A stretch of DNA of 64,000 nucleotides, from contig CM082578.2 in the NCBI GenBank assembly GCA_040954595.2, positions 13,702,001 to 13,766,000 on the forward strand. Direction: 5' to 3'. The stretch is from Balanoglossus misakiensis. Taxonomy: Eukaryota > Hemichordata. Made by a program: the position numbers and the translations under genes. The notes beneath the pieces were generated by a model, which was given only the letters and a program-made list of their open reading frames with translations, did no database searches and was not told the DNA's origin. Position 1 is the stretch's first letter. Each line of letters starts with the position of its first letter. This document shows, one piece after another, positions 10,991 to 22,900 of the stretch.

Positions 10991-13806
10991 GTAAGTAAAG
11001 TAACAGAAGTAAACACAGTTACTCCATTTTGACCAGAAACATGGGTTATTCTGTGGCGAGTTACGCACAACTAAAAAGCCAGACGTTTACACCACAGAAT
11101 TGAAAAAGAAGACCAGATGGGTATCCGGCAACCAAGCTTAGGACGAAGTGTCCATTTTCCGCGATGCAGCTGTAACTGTTGCTGGCAGTCTGCAGTGACC
11201 ACCTTAGGCACCTAACATCTAATTATTTTCAAAGACAAAGGAGTTGGATGTTCCAGGTTGTTTTTTTGCCATACAAGCCAACATTACCACAAGTCGGCCA
11301 TTATGAGATTTCCGTTTTCCATCGACCGTGTATAGCCTTAACCAATTTTAATTCAAAGTTGAGAATCCAACCAGTCGTTTTTGAGATATTGGTGACCCAG
11401 TCACAGATAGACAGACAGACATCCGGTCCAACATAAGCTCCATGTTTTGCATGAGGGCTGAAAAGTCAACTTCTACGGTTTAGAAAAAAAACCCTGGATC
11501 TTGCTGTTTTGAAGTGACCCCATTGTATGGCAATTACAGATGCAAAACATCGGAAATGGAGATTTTGTTAGCTGATAAAATCGGGTTAATTGTAAGCATT
11601 TGACATGGTTTCTTCGCTAAACCATGGATGAGTAGGGTTGCTGTTGCAATCAATTTCACACTTTTTTTTCACCAGCTTATGAAACACACGACCGTAAAAA
11701 ATACGTAGGTCACAGCGCACAATATGGGCCCATTTGTTAGTGTACATTCGATAGCACAGAGTTTCGGGACAGACAATCCGCAAACATGTGCAGAACTGTG
11801 CAAACTAACATTATAAATGTATGTGTGTATTATGAATATTAACGTTATGTTAACAAAATACAAATAGTAGTGTAATGTTCTTACACATGGAGACCACACT
11901 CCACCATTTATTGAATCCGTCATTTAAAAGAAAAACCTTCCATTTCTCATTGATCCAACTTTTACTTCTTACCCTGAATATATTATTTAAAATCTCAGAG
12001 TTGGACCTTTTTAGACAGAAAAGTCCATTTTCTTTAAATTTTAAATAAATAAAAATAAAACTTTAAATTTTAAGGCATTAAGTTTAAAGGTCAATCACAA
12101 CCCTTTCATACAGAAATGTCTTAGCTTTATATTCTTTTTGTGAGATTTTGAAAAGTTTTTTTCTCCCTTTTTCTATCAATCTGTGAAGAAAAAGTCCTTG
12201 TGGTTTTGAATACATATCTGCATTACTTAAAGCAGTTGATTTACGACATGGGTATATGCATGATTCTAGATTAAATTTTCTATAGAAAGCTGTTTGATTG
12301 TTGAAACTTAGGCAACTTATGAAAATCTCCCAATTCTGTACAATAGCTGGATTTGAAGGTTATATGTAACCCTTGCAATGTCAGAAGCGTTTGCCTTGTC
12401 TTCAACAAAAACAACTCCAAAACAATAATTATACTCTTTCATGCAAAATACAAACTCTGATTTCTAACTTCCTAAATAATGAAAACGGTCGTTGATAATT
12501 TATGCAAAATACACAAGTTTATGACCTCTCAAATGTAACACAGAAGTAACCAACAAAGTTACTGAAACGTTGCCCGTTTGAAACTAAAAACCACATTAGT
12601 TTTGATTTCACTGGGACTGAAGTTCCCGTCTCAAATAGACTTCCACCCTGAGTAGTAAAAATGAAACCAGCAATATAGTCAAATCATTCAGGCAAATAAC
12701 CTATCAGACGTGACATGACATGGCATAGTAAGGTTTCTTAAAGGCTCTGAGTAACACACCCTGTGATTGGACAAACCGTGGACATCGCTACGTAAAAACA
12801 AAAAAAAATTTGACAGCAGAATCCCTGTATGTGATATTAATGTTGAACAACAATTTCATTTTTCAATTGACCTACGGTTTCCATCATGTCATCACTGCAA
12901 TACATTTGATGGTGAAATTTACACAGAATCAAATGCTTAATGGATGTCAATAAGGGCACTACAATGCACTCAATATTTCACATTATTTTCATGAAGATAA
13001 CAAATCCCTCTCAAATTCACAGTTGCATGTTTAACTTATCTTTGAAGTTACAATTCACTGAGCTGACAAAAATGAAAATATTTTTAAAGCAAACAAATGT
13101 CTTTTTGTTCAGATAATCACAAAATCTTACAATATTCAATGGTTCACAACAATATAATACTTGTAAACAGAAAAAATCCTACAAGGTCGTAGATAATTCC
13201 CCATGTCAACATCAGTTCCAAGACAAGGCAAACCATTCTTGCCATTACATTGAATGTTCATTTAATTTGCATCAGCATCTAACTTGTTTGTCTTCTTGAC
13301 ATACTCTGAATGCTTTGAATTTTTTTGCAACATACAGAAATAGAAGTTTTTACAAATATTTATGCATAGTTGCCATGGAAAAAGATGCATATTCCATAGA
13401 ACCCTAAAAATAATCCAAAAGGCGTAGCTTTTCCTCCTATCATTACTTGAAATGGTAAAGAAGCTGTTCCCCCCCTTGGCTCAATTTTCTCATAAAATTT
13501 AGTGCGACCTGCCATCTGTAAGTCAGAATTCTTGCCTGGTGGAAAGTGTTGTGAACTTGAACTCTACACAACTAATGCGACAAAGAAAACTGAGCAAGTT
13601 GCAATACTTGTTGGAAACAGAAAGTACAAACTTCTCAGCTGATATACTTGTATCAGTAGGGAATGGTTGAAGTTCAGACTGAAAGGGTCAGCCACTGAGG
13701 GCGCTTTGTGGTGGCTGGTTGCAGGTGGCTTGATGAAGAGCGCCCTCAACAAACTGAACAGAACATTCATTCTAGTTGAAGTTAAGCAAATTCAGAAGAA
13801 CAGAAC

Positions 13807-16800
13807 TCAGAAGGCACCGACGTTCTTGGTGTCTCGTTGTTTGCCTCTTGTCAGCGTTCTTGCTTTGAAGGCGGCTGAGTTGTACATATGCTGTGTAAAT
13901 AAATAAACAAAACAAATGTTTACTTCTCTACTATCAATTAATCAATCAATCAAACATCAAAATTCAGACTTTTTCAAGTCTCACAATCAATCTACTGCCC
14001 ATTATCAAAATTCCACTTACCCTTTGAAATTTACTCAATTTCATCGCCTTCGAGTCTGCTAGAGTCAGAGGAGCACCTAGTTCGAAAATTTCACGAAAGA
14101 GTTCGTTCTGTTTGAGATGTAGATTCATTCCGGCACCTAGCATTTCTCTGAGGGCGCCATACTGTGTTCGTTTCACCCAGCGGTCCAGTTCTAACGTCTC
14201 GCTGCCAAACTTGATCATCTCGTATGGTAGTTCATTTTCCTGTCAGAGAAAAGGTCAGGGTAAGGGCTTGTTCAACACTTAGCCCAGTCATTGTTGTACA
14301 AGTAAAAGCAGTTATTCTGTAGTAAACTAAACTTGGAAATTCACAGGTGATTCCAGGTGATACTTATTCAAGGAAGGACAGGTAAAACATTTAATTTTGC
14401 ATGCCTGAAGTACACAACCAACCTTCCTATAAAAGTGACGTAGAGACTTAAACTCACCTCCACTGTCCTGAGAACATCTCTAAAACTGGATCGCTGCTGT
14501 CTCCGATCTTTTTTGGCTCTGTATTTGTTGCTGTCAGTTGCTAGTTCTTTCAGCGTCACTTTCAAGCTTTCGATGTTGTCATCCTCGAATGACTGCAAAA
14601 TAAAATTTCCAAAATGAAACTATTGGCAAAATGCACAGGCCAAATTATCATACTTCTTTTGCGACACACGCATGGAAAAAGGTTTAGTTATAATTAAAGC
14701 ATTGACCAAAACTCAATCTTCAGGTAGTGAGACTAGATTCCTTACCTCGTCCTGTTCCCTCGCAAGTTCATAAAAGAGTGCAATGGCTTCACCAGAGGCT
14801 ATTCTCAGATTGACATCATCGCTTCGCAGCAGTTCTGTCAGCTTGGGTAAATGCCTGTATCACATCAAATTGTGAAGAATATTGATTGTTATGATTTGTG
14901 TGGGTGAGCAATTATCTGGAAGAATGCTAGACTCGCACAGACTCGGAACGCAAGTGAAAATCATTTTCCATGCTTGTGTAAAGAAAACATTTAGAAGATG
15001 TACTACTCACGTCTGAATCATTGCCTGTATGTGTGATTGGGGTGAAATTGAGAGGAGGAGAGTCCATGCCGACAGGGCTGCGGTGTGTATACATGTGATG
15101 TTGGGTGAATGCGATGGTGAGCTACCATCTCCTTTCAAATACGAGTCTTTGAAAACAGATTCTACCAGGTTCATGACTTCTATGACGACCTGAGAAAAGA
15201 ACAGCATAAACATTACTGTCTGTAATTTGTTAACTTGCTAATAGTTATTAAATGAACCAGCACACTGTAATATCCATATGCTAGTGCTTTGCGAGATGTT
15301 AGATACACATTTGATTATATTGAAATTTGACAAAAAATGACAAGATTTTTGAAACCCACATTTCAATACCAGAAGGACAACTGATAAATTAATAAAACTT
15401 ACCAGCATGTCGCCAGCAGCTATGAAACAACACACGCAGAGAGCCATAGCGCACTGTAAGTAAACAAATTCAGATTGATAAAACGTATCCATTGTGACAG
15501 ATTCTTCTGTGTAAATTTCATGAAAAAGTTGTCATGGGGATGTGCAACTTGAAACAATTCAGAAGTTGACAAGGGTGTAATCATAGCACAGATGCTGAAA
15601 ACTTCAGCCTTTTTATGGGATTATTAAAAGTTAATCATGCATCACTTCAATTTAATCCAGACATATGAACAGACAATCAGTTTAGAAGAACTCCCAGCAT
15701 TTGAAAGTAAAACCTTCGGCAGTGTGGGCAATTATGTTCTTCTAGACAGAAAGACATTACTTACACTAGCTCTAGCTTTTGAAGCTGCATTTTTATCGTG
15801 TAGTATTTTTGTAAAAATTGGTTTCAACTCATTGAAAACCGCCTCGCTGTCTTCACCTGCTCCAAGTTGACAACAGAGCAAGACTGCATTGACTGCAGCA
15901 ATTGACTGCTCCTCACCTTTCCCTAAAAAGTCAAAGAAGAGAATAGTTTGTATAATGTGATGTTTTTCAGACTCTAGAACTCTGACAGTATTATTGTGAG
16001 ATCTCTCTCACATTCAGGAAAAGTGTGAAAAATATGCTATAAAATGCCAAGACTAAGATTCTGAAAATCTTTTACATGTTGAATTTTACATATGCAAAGC
16101 TCTGGTATGCAGAGATTCCCTCTATGAGACTTACCTTTCTTGAGACATCTTTCAAAACAGTCTGTCAGCGTAGCTTTCCTTTCGTCAACAAAATCAAAGA
16201 TGTACCGCATGGAGAGAGCTTTCTTGATGCCCTCTAAACATGTCTGTCTTCCTTTTGCACTGCAAACAGTAGTAAACAGTCAAGTCAGCCAAGCAAATTC
16301 ACGTTTCTGCATACAAAGTATTTTCTTTTGGTATGGAAAAGGAGCTTGATAACATGCTTTCATTGTACTGTAGAGAAGATAAGACTGGGTACCTTTTCTG
16401 TGTGGTGCCATCGATAAAATCTTTGAGTTTTTCTTCATAGTCATCGGTGATATCCATCTCTTCACCAGGCTCAGCTGCTAAGGACATCAAAATGGAACAA
16501 AGAAATGTCCAAATATGCAGACTTCAAAATGTAAATGCTGACGGTTTGTGCTGGGTAGGACCCAAGCTTTACATTATCACCTTGATTTTGATATATATAA
16601 ATCAACAGAAAATCATCACAAAACAAAGGCAGTCTACCATTCTGAATGTTACCCTGTGCAAAGCAAAGGTCAAAGTTCATATGAAGCCATGCAATAACCT
16701 TAGGATTTATTTACTTTCCATTGACATGTTTCAAATGTGAAGTTTCCTGTACTCACCATCTTCTGTTGGTGGCAAGCTGTCATGATCTGACAGTCTGCTG

Positions 16801-17680
16801 CTGGCCACACTACCTCTGTCATCCATCATCTCGTCTTCACTCACATCAGTACTGTGCCGACCGGCTCCTAAAAATTACCAGAAAATACCATTTTGTCAGT
16901 CATTAATGTAGGTAGTGTTGACTCCCGATTGTAACAACTTGCCCTCCGAATGTGAACTCCATGCATTGTCAATGTGGTTCCAAAGAAGAAATTTATGACT
17001 TACAAATACAAGATAGATCAATATTTGTCAAAGTTCAATCATTTTTGGGGTTTGGGATGGGGGTGACAATTTGTCAGGTATAATGGGAAAGTGATAAAGT
17101 TTGGGGTAATGTTTGCCAGGGGCCAATAATATGCAGTCTGTGTCTCATAATTCAAAGTCCATGTGAATGTGAACAAGTGTATGATGCTGATGACTGATAA
17201 TAGAAATGTCAAACAGATATATGATGAAATATTTCAGGTAACTGGTTTATAAATAAATTGCCTTTGAGATCGAAACCTAGGAGATCGAAGTTGACAGCGT
17301 TGCATAGTTCACGTGCATAGCTAGTGTGTTGTGTCTCATAAACAAAGTAACATGGTGTACGTGTGATATGAGACCTTCACATCGAGATGAATGACCTCCA
17401 CCGAGATTCGACCTTGGTCAGACGCCCATCGACCGGCGTTTCGATATTACAGTGCTGCTTTGGTACGTTTTGGTACGATGTGTGAGTCGACACGTCAAAT
17501 ACACCATAGAAATTATATATGTAATGCAAAGGATAGTCAAACTAGGTTTCTGATCAAACAATTTAGTTACACACGCGCGCGTTCATATCAGGTCGCCATA
17601 CCAGACCGTCACATATGGGAGATTACGACGAGAAATGTGAACGCACCTTTAGTCTTCTTTTTCCCTCGATTACGCGGCAT
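13807..17680 (-). CDS. IFRD1: Interferon-related developmental regulator (IFRD1/2 family)
   Basis: Complete 429-aa protein; human IFRD1 is about 450. Eleven exons: 17680-17647, 16867-16757, 16477-16393, 16259-16135, 15922-15765, 15453-15403, 15189-15011, 14854-14746, 14592-14458, 14239-14021 and 13890-13807 (stop TGA). All phases agree. It starts MPRNRGKKKTKG, followed by an acidic, serine-rich linker and a long armadillo/HEAT-like helical region. Family signatures include LTDCFERCLKKGKGEEQ, VCCFIAAGD, SAWTLLLSISP, FRDVLRTVE and the C-terminal YNSAAFKARTLTRGK. Family members (TIS7/PC4) act as transcriptional co-regulators with SIN3-HDAC, and IFRD2 binds inactive ribosomes. One copy here probably represents the ancestor of IFRD1 and IFRD2. 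It is divergent from the kinesin gene, with 2.3 kb between start codons. The donor of exon 16477-16393 is GTACCC, weaker than the rest. Confidence 0.97.
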
Positions 17681-19966
17681 TTTGAGTTTTCAGCAGTCCG
17701 ATCGCTTCTTTGATTACTATACTCTTTTAGCAGATACTATTTACTGAACAGTCGTATACTACTCCGCCAGAAATCCTGTTGATTTGTAGAGAGTTGTGGG
17801 AAATATAACCTCCTCCGATGATGCATTTTTTCAATTTACCCCATTACGTAGCCACGTTTGCAAATGAATGGCGCGCCAAGCGCTAAAAGCGCTTGGCGCG
17901 CCATGGAATCACGGGATATTCTACGGGAATGTTGAGGTACAAGGTGAGTATGTTGCAATCACCAATGACGTAGTTTTCCAAATATAGACGTCATCGTCTC
18001 GACATTTCCACGTGCGTCTCGACTTGTTAAACTGGTTGAGGCCTGATATTGCACGGAAAACGGGAAATATCAGGATTTTTCCCAGAAATAAACAGAAGTG
18101 CGAAACAAAATAACCTATGTGCAGTTGAAGAGTTCTTCGATCGTCGGTAGCTGACAAAATAACCTGCTAATTCAGTAATTGTACTTTTCCGCTTTAGTGT
18201 TTGCCCATGTCTTCCACTAAAATATATAATTTTTTTTTATAAATTTACTATTTAGGGCTAATTAGAGACAAAGTTAGGGAAAAATATTCATGATACCATG
18301 ACATTGGCAGTCACGAGTTACATGTATTTGCTACTAGCCTATTAGTAGTTTGATTATTTCTTTTTTTTAAGTCAAGGAAATAAATAAGCTTATTTTTCAT
18401 TTTCTAGCAACCGCTCGGTATTCATGTGTTTGGGGATTCTTTGGTTACATGTATTTGCGCCAATTCAATAAGTAAACACGTATTAGACAAAGGTTACTTT
18501 TGCATAAAGACTTCATCTGATTTCAACAACTTTAAGCCAAGTTCAGTCTATGCAAATATATAAATAAATTGTCCTTGGTATTAATATAGAGTGTAAATGC
18601 TGTGCAAATTTCTAAAAACGAAACATTATCCAAATAACCCACTAATCGTAGATTCCCAGGCCCAAATTTTGTATTAAGGGGAATTTTTTCTCCCATTTTT
18701 CACAAACGGGCGTCTCTTTTGTTGAAAAGTCATGGAAAGGGGATATCTTAAAATTTTGCGGATAGGAAAAAACATGGATGCCTACTTTTCCTGGGAATGA
18801 AACTGCGGGGATTGAGGTGTAGAAAAAAAATCTTTGTCTGTGGTTTACTAGTATTTTCGAGTTTGACATCCTCAGTCAGTATGGTATCGCTTCAACCCCT
18901 TCTTGAAAGCCGTGTAGTGGCAAACAGTAACAGTATTTGCGCCACCACCGGTTGTTTGGTACACAATTAGACACCGGGACCGTGTCATATACTTTTTTTG
19001 CACAAAATATGACCGATCGGCTAAGGAACTCAGCAAGCCTTGGAGTACATGTACGTATTATTAGAGTCCTGAATATATCCGACAGCTCTGTACGTCCAGC
19101 GTTCTCGTGCGTCTGATTGATGAGGTATGTCAATTACATCCGTATAACAACAGGTGTTCATTTCAGACACGCCATCGCAACCAACGCTTTGTTTCAAGAC
19201 TGTTGTCACGACCATCGTGTCACGACCTTTGACCACAAAACCGGAACTCATTGTCAATGTGCGTGTATTTCCACCGTGCGATCGATAAGACAACTTCTTT
19301 CAGCTTGGAATCGGGGAAGCAAGCAGAGACTTGATGGCAGACACATTTTAAAGTGTTTTCTCGATGCTGTTTTATCGTCAACTGTTCAGGTATGTTGTTT
19401 TGAAAGATTTCCTCTTCACACTCTTGAAGTGACTGAGTATTGACTGAGTCAGAAGTCAAAACAAAAACACCTCGTTCGTCAGTTTTTCATGAGCCCAGTC
19501 GCGCTGTGCTCAGCTCGAGCTCTGTATCCAGATGTCTGTATGAACGGTATATTGATTCTGGTATATCATGTATATCTTATACGTGTACATAATATAACTT
19601 CCATAAACTTTCCGGTAGGTAATCTCACAATAGTCAAATGCAGTACTACAATCGAAACCGCGCGTACTCGTTTATATTTATCATCCTTCTCTAATACCGT
19701 TTCTTATTTTTGTCATAATATAGGTGAAATAAAGAAATCTTATACCTGGATAAGTATATAATGAAGTCTTTGTGAATTGGAACTCCCTGATTGGAAAATT
19801 GGAAAATATAATACTGGAGCTAGTGAGAAGGAAAAATTGAAGACGATAAAACCAGTTATTTTGTTTTGTGTGAGAATGACTACACTTCTTGAAAAGTGAA
19901 ACAGCGAGCATAATATTACAGTGTGCCAAAAAGAATCCGGCTAGATGCAACTTTGCGCAGGTCATC
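17681..19966. other. Divergent intergenic region between IFRD and the kinesin gene
   Basis: This region should hold both promoters and the kinesin 5' leader. I see no coding exon. It contains the perfect hairpin at 17868-17904, CACGTG-type and GACGTC-type cores near 17988-18013, and a CAG/GTATGT donor near 19389 that could end a kinesin leader exon. The rest is AT-rich. Confidence 0.5.
17868..17904. repeat. Perfect 17-bp-arm hairpin upstream of IFRD
   Basis: Left arm ATGGCGCGCCAAGCGCT (17868-17884), loop AAA, right arm AGCGCTTGGCGCGCCAT (17888-17904). Complementarity is complete. The arms are very GC-rich in an AT-rich setting and each contains the palindromes GGCGCGCC and AGCGCT. It lies 188 bp upstream of the IFRD start codon. 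It could form a cruciform or, if transcribed, a very stable RNA hairpin. Confidence 0.9.
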
Positions 19967-22900
19967 ATGGGGAGTGGCTCAAGCTCTGATGTTCGACCAC
20001 AGACAGGTAGATCTTCCTCCAATCAACAACAACAACAACAACAACCACAGCAACAACAACAACAACAACAACAGCAGCAACAGCAGCAGCAGCAACAACC
20101 AATGAGTCGGAATGTTCGCCGGAAACTGGAAGCAAGGCAGAGACAGAGGGAATTTGAAGAGGTAGAATTTCAAGATGATGCAGGCTTTGGACAGGTAAAT
20201 TCTAACGGCCCCACATCTTCATCTACACACGCCCCTCATCCACAGCCTGCATCCAGTTCCCGTGGAAACAAGGGATCCAGTGAGCCTAACGATGCGAGAA
20301 GTCAGTGGCAAAGGGCAGCACATACAATTAACATGCAGCAAAAGGTCATTGAGGCTTTGTCACCCGAGCAGCAAGAGGTGATTGGTTATCAATATCTGCA
20401 TTCTCTGTGTTGATTGGCTATCTGTTTGCATTCTTTGCGGTGATCTGAAATCTCTTCACTGATTGGTGAATGCATGTGTTTGCATTCTCTTTGTTGATTG
20501 GTTGGCTATATCTGCATATTATGCATAATTGATTGGTTCTTTTAAGTTTCTGAGTCATACTAATACCCACCTGGCTCTTCTTCAGAAAAATTCTTCCTGT
20601 TTTATGGCCTTTCTGCTTAATATATTGTAACGCTTGTTTCTCCTGGTAAATAATTTGCTGTTTTGAATTTTGTATGTGCTCATGAAATCTTCGAACACCA
20701 TGAAATTGCAAAAGCTCATATTTCCTGCTTTTATTCATTGTCAAAGGCACAATCTCTCTATAAAAATCTTCCAAGTAACTCGGAAGAAGATGAAACAATC
20801 CTCAATATATGAGACTGGACAGTTTTCACAGACCTTCCTTATAATCCTAAATTTGTACTAACTTTTTGCATGCAGCGTCAGGATCAAATGCTTTCAATGG
20901 CTATGCAGATGCAGGAACTTGTAAGTGTTGAAGTGTTCAATTTGTTTTTGGAGTGTCTAGACTGATCTCTACTGACTCTCATGTTAATTTTTGAAAGTCT
21001 TTATAATCAGCATGTGTGTTGGAAATCTTATTGCATGTTGAGATTTATATTTTAACAATTAGTTTTTTCTTCAAAGAAAGAAAATTTTCAAACTGGTATC
21101 ATTTTCTTGCATCCAAGGACATGAGGTGTCAGCAGTGAAATAATAATGCAGACACGAGAGAAAGTTCATGGTGCAGACAGTTTTTTGCAAAGAATAAACT
21201 ACAAAAGCAATTCATTTTTTTCTGTATATGAAAAAAATGAATTGTTTCTCATGATATATAATGGAAATAGAAATTGAATGCAGCACCAGTTTTGCTCATT
21301 TTCTTACCTGAAAGCAGTGTCTTATAAACCACTGAAAAGTCCTTTTAATTCCTTAACGAGAAAGACTTTTCCTCCTAATAATTTCTATGAATTCTTGTAA
21401 AGTTACAAAAGATACAGTTGGTTAATAATCTGGGTGTCTTTCTATGGATAAATGAATTCTGTAAAAGAGTATGATAATTATGGTTGTGTGGATAACATAA
21501 TTGAATTTGAAGTTAACTCAAACCATATATAATTAATTTAATGTTATTATCTTTAACCAGAAAGGAAATTGTGGTATAGATTGAATAGAAATCTCCAGGA
21601 GTCTGTATTTCACAGGTGTTATATCAAACTAATGGACAACAGAACAATTTTAATCATAGCTCAGAGCAGACAGAGTAAAGTCCATTGTGTTCAGCATTAC
21701 AGAATAAGCAGACCTTCACTAAAGCTGACAAGGAATGGCCATTGCAGATTAGTGCTCATTTGCATATTGACCTGCAGTGTTTACAAGAAATTTAGTTTCC
21801 ACAATAACATTTGTAAGGTATCCAACACATTCACCTGCAATCAATATCTGTGTACAAAAAGTAGTGACGTCATCAGAGGGAGAGAATTGAATGTGTTGAG
21901 TTCTCCTTTTTGATATATACAAGACAGTGCCCTCACCTTTTATGAGTATCTTGACCCCTTTTAATAGTAACTTGACATTTGACATTGAAAACTTGAAGGG
22001 GATCAAATTGATTTAGACTATGCTGTGGCTTTTTTGTGCAGGATTTTAATTCTCAGTGGATTTCAGCCATCTGCATTGAAATTGTCCCAAGTTCTTCAGT
22101 TTTATCTATCACTCTCTTGTCCTTTGTCCTCTCCAAAAAAGTATGCTTATGTTTATAATCATAATGAAATGTTGATTCAAAGGCAATTTTCCATACATGT
22201 AACTGTATTTGGATATAATATAGAACTGCATGTTAAAAGGTTTACCTCCATAAATTGGTATAACCAAACTTTAAGTGTCTGTCAGGTCAAAGACTCGCCC
22301 AGAATATGAATAAGGGGAACGAACGGTGACAATGGAATAGACATAACCATTGTCTCTTTTCTTGTTTAGTTGAAGACAGTGATCATTGTAGATTCAAAGG
22401 AGCTATCATCCCATCTTTTGTGAACTTACTGCCTCAGAAACAGGGGCAGGTTATGCGCGTTGCTTCTGTAATGGTGAAATTTGGATATTAAATATTGAAG
22501 CATTTAATTGTTGATTTTTAGTATCCATGTGCGTCTGAACCCAGAGCTGTTCTTAACGCATGGGTGATATGCTTTGTGCACTCAGTTGCTATTTGTGCAC
22601 AGGGGATTTGAATTCTGTAGGGGAGAAATGGAACAGAACTTAAGTTTGAATAATTTACAAACATGATGTTAAAAGAATTGCTGTAGGGATATTTGTAACT
22701 GTTGAAAGTGTTGACAGTATAACATAGCGAGAAAGTGTCATCTATAAGCTTTGTTTTGTATTTCTATATGTGTGTAGTGTGGTTCTTGTTGATAAAAATT
22801 CAATATATCCCTTGAAAATATAATTTCGAAGATTTTTGAAGAGAAGATTTTTTTAGTATAATTCAACATTAGAAATGATATGAAAATATCCTGATATTGC

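Larger units (their letters stand above)
7275..13806. other. Long non-coding interval between HB2 and IFRD
   Basis: No protein-coding exon could be supported in these 6.5 kb. The right part should hold the IFRD 3' UTR: a minus-strand ATTAAA lies at 13266-13261 and AATAAA at 11912-11907. The rest is AT-rich. It holds an inverted repeat (9334-9404), a palindromic CRE (8316-8323), a cytosine run near 10230-10250 and a candidate promoter with first exon (10790-10990). The interval lies upstream of HB2 and may carry its enhancers. Confidence 0.55.

Noticed and set aside
19979-20173. Minus-strand polyleucine open frame
   Set aside because: It is the antisense reading of the kinesin polyglutamine codons.
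20418-20798. 126-codon minus-strand open frame in kinesin intron 1
   Set aside because: No ATG-to-domain logic, no splice support, low-complexity composition and no recognised motif.
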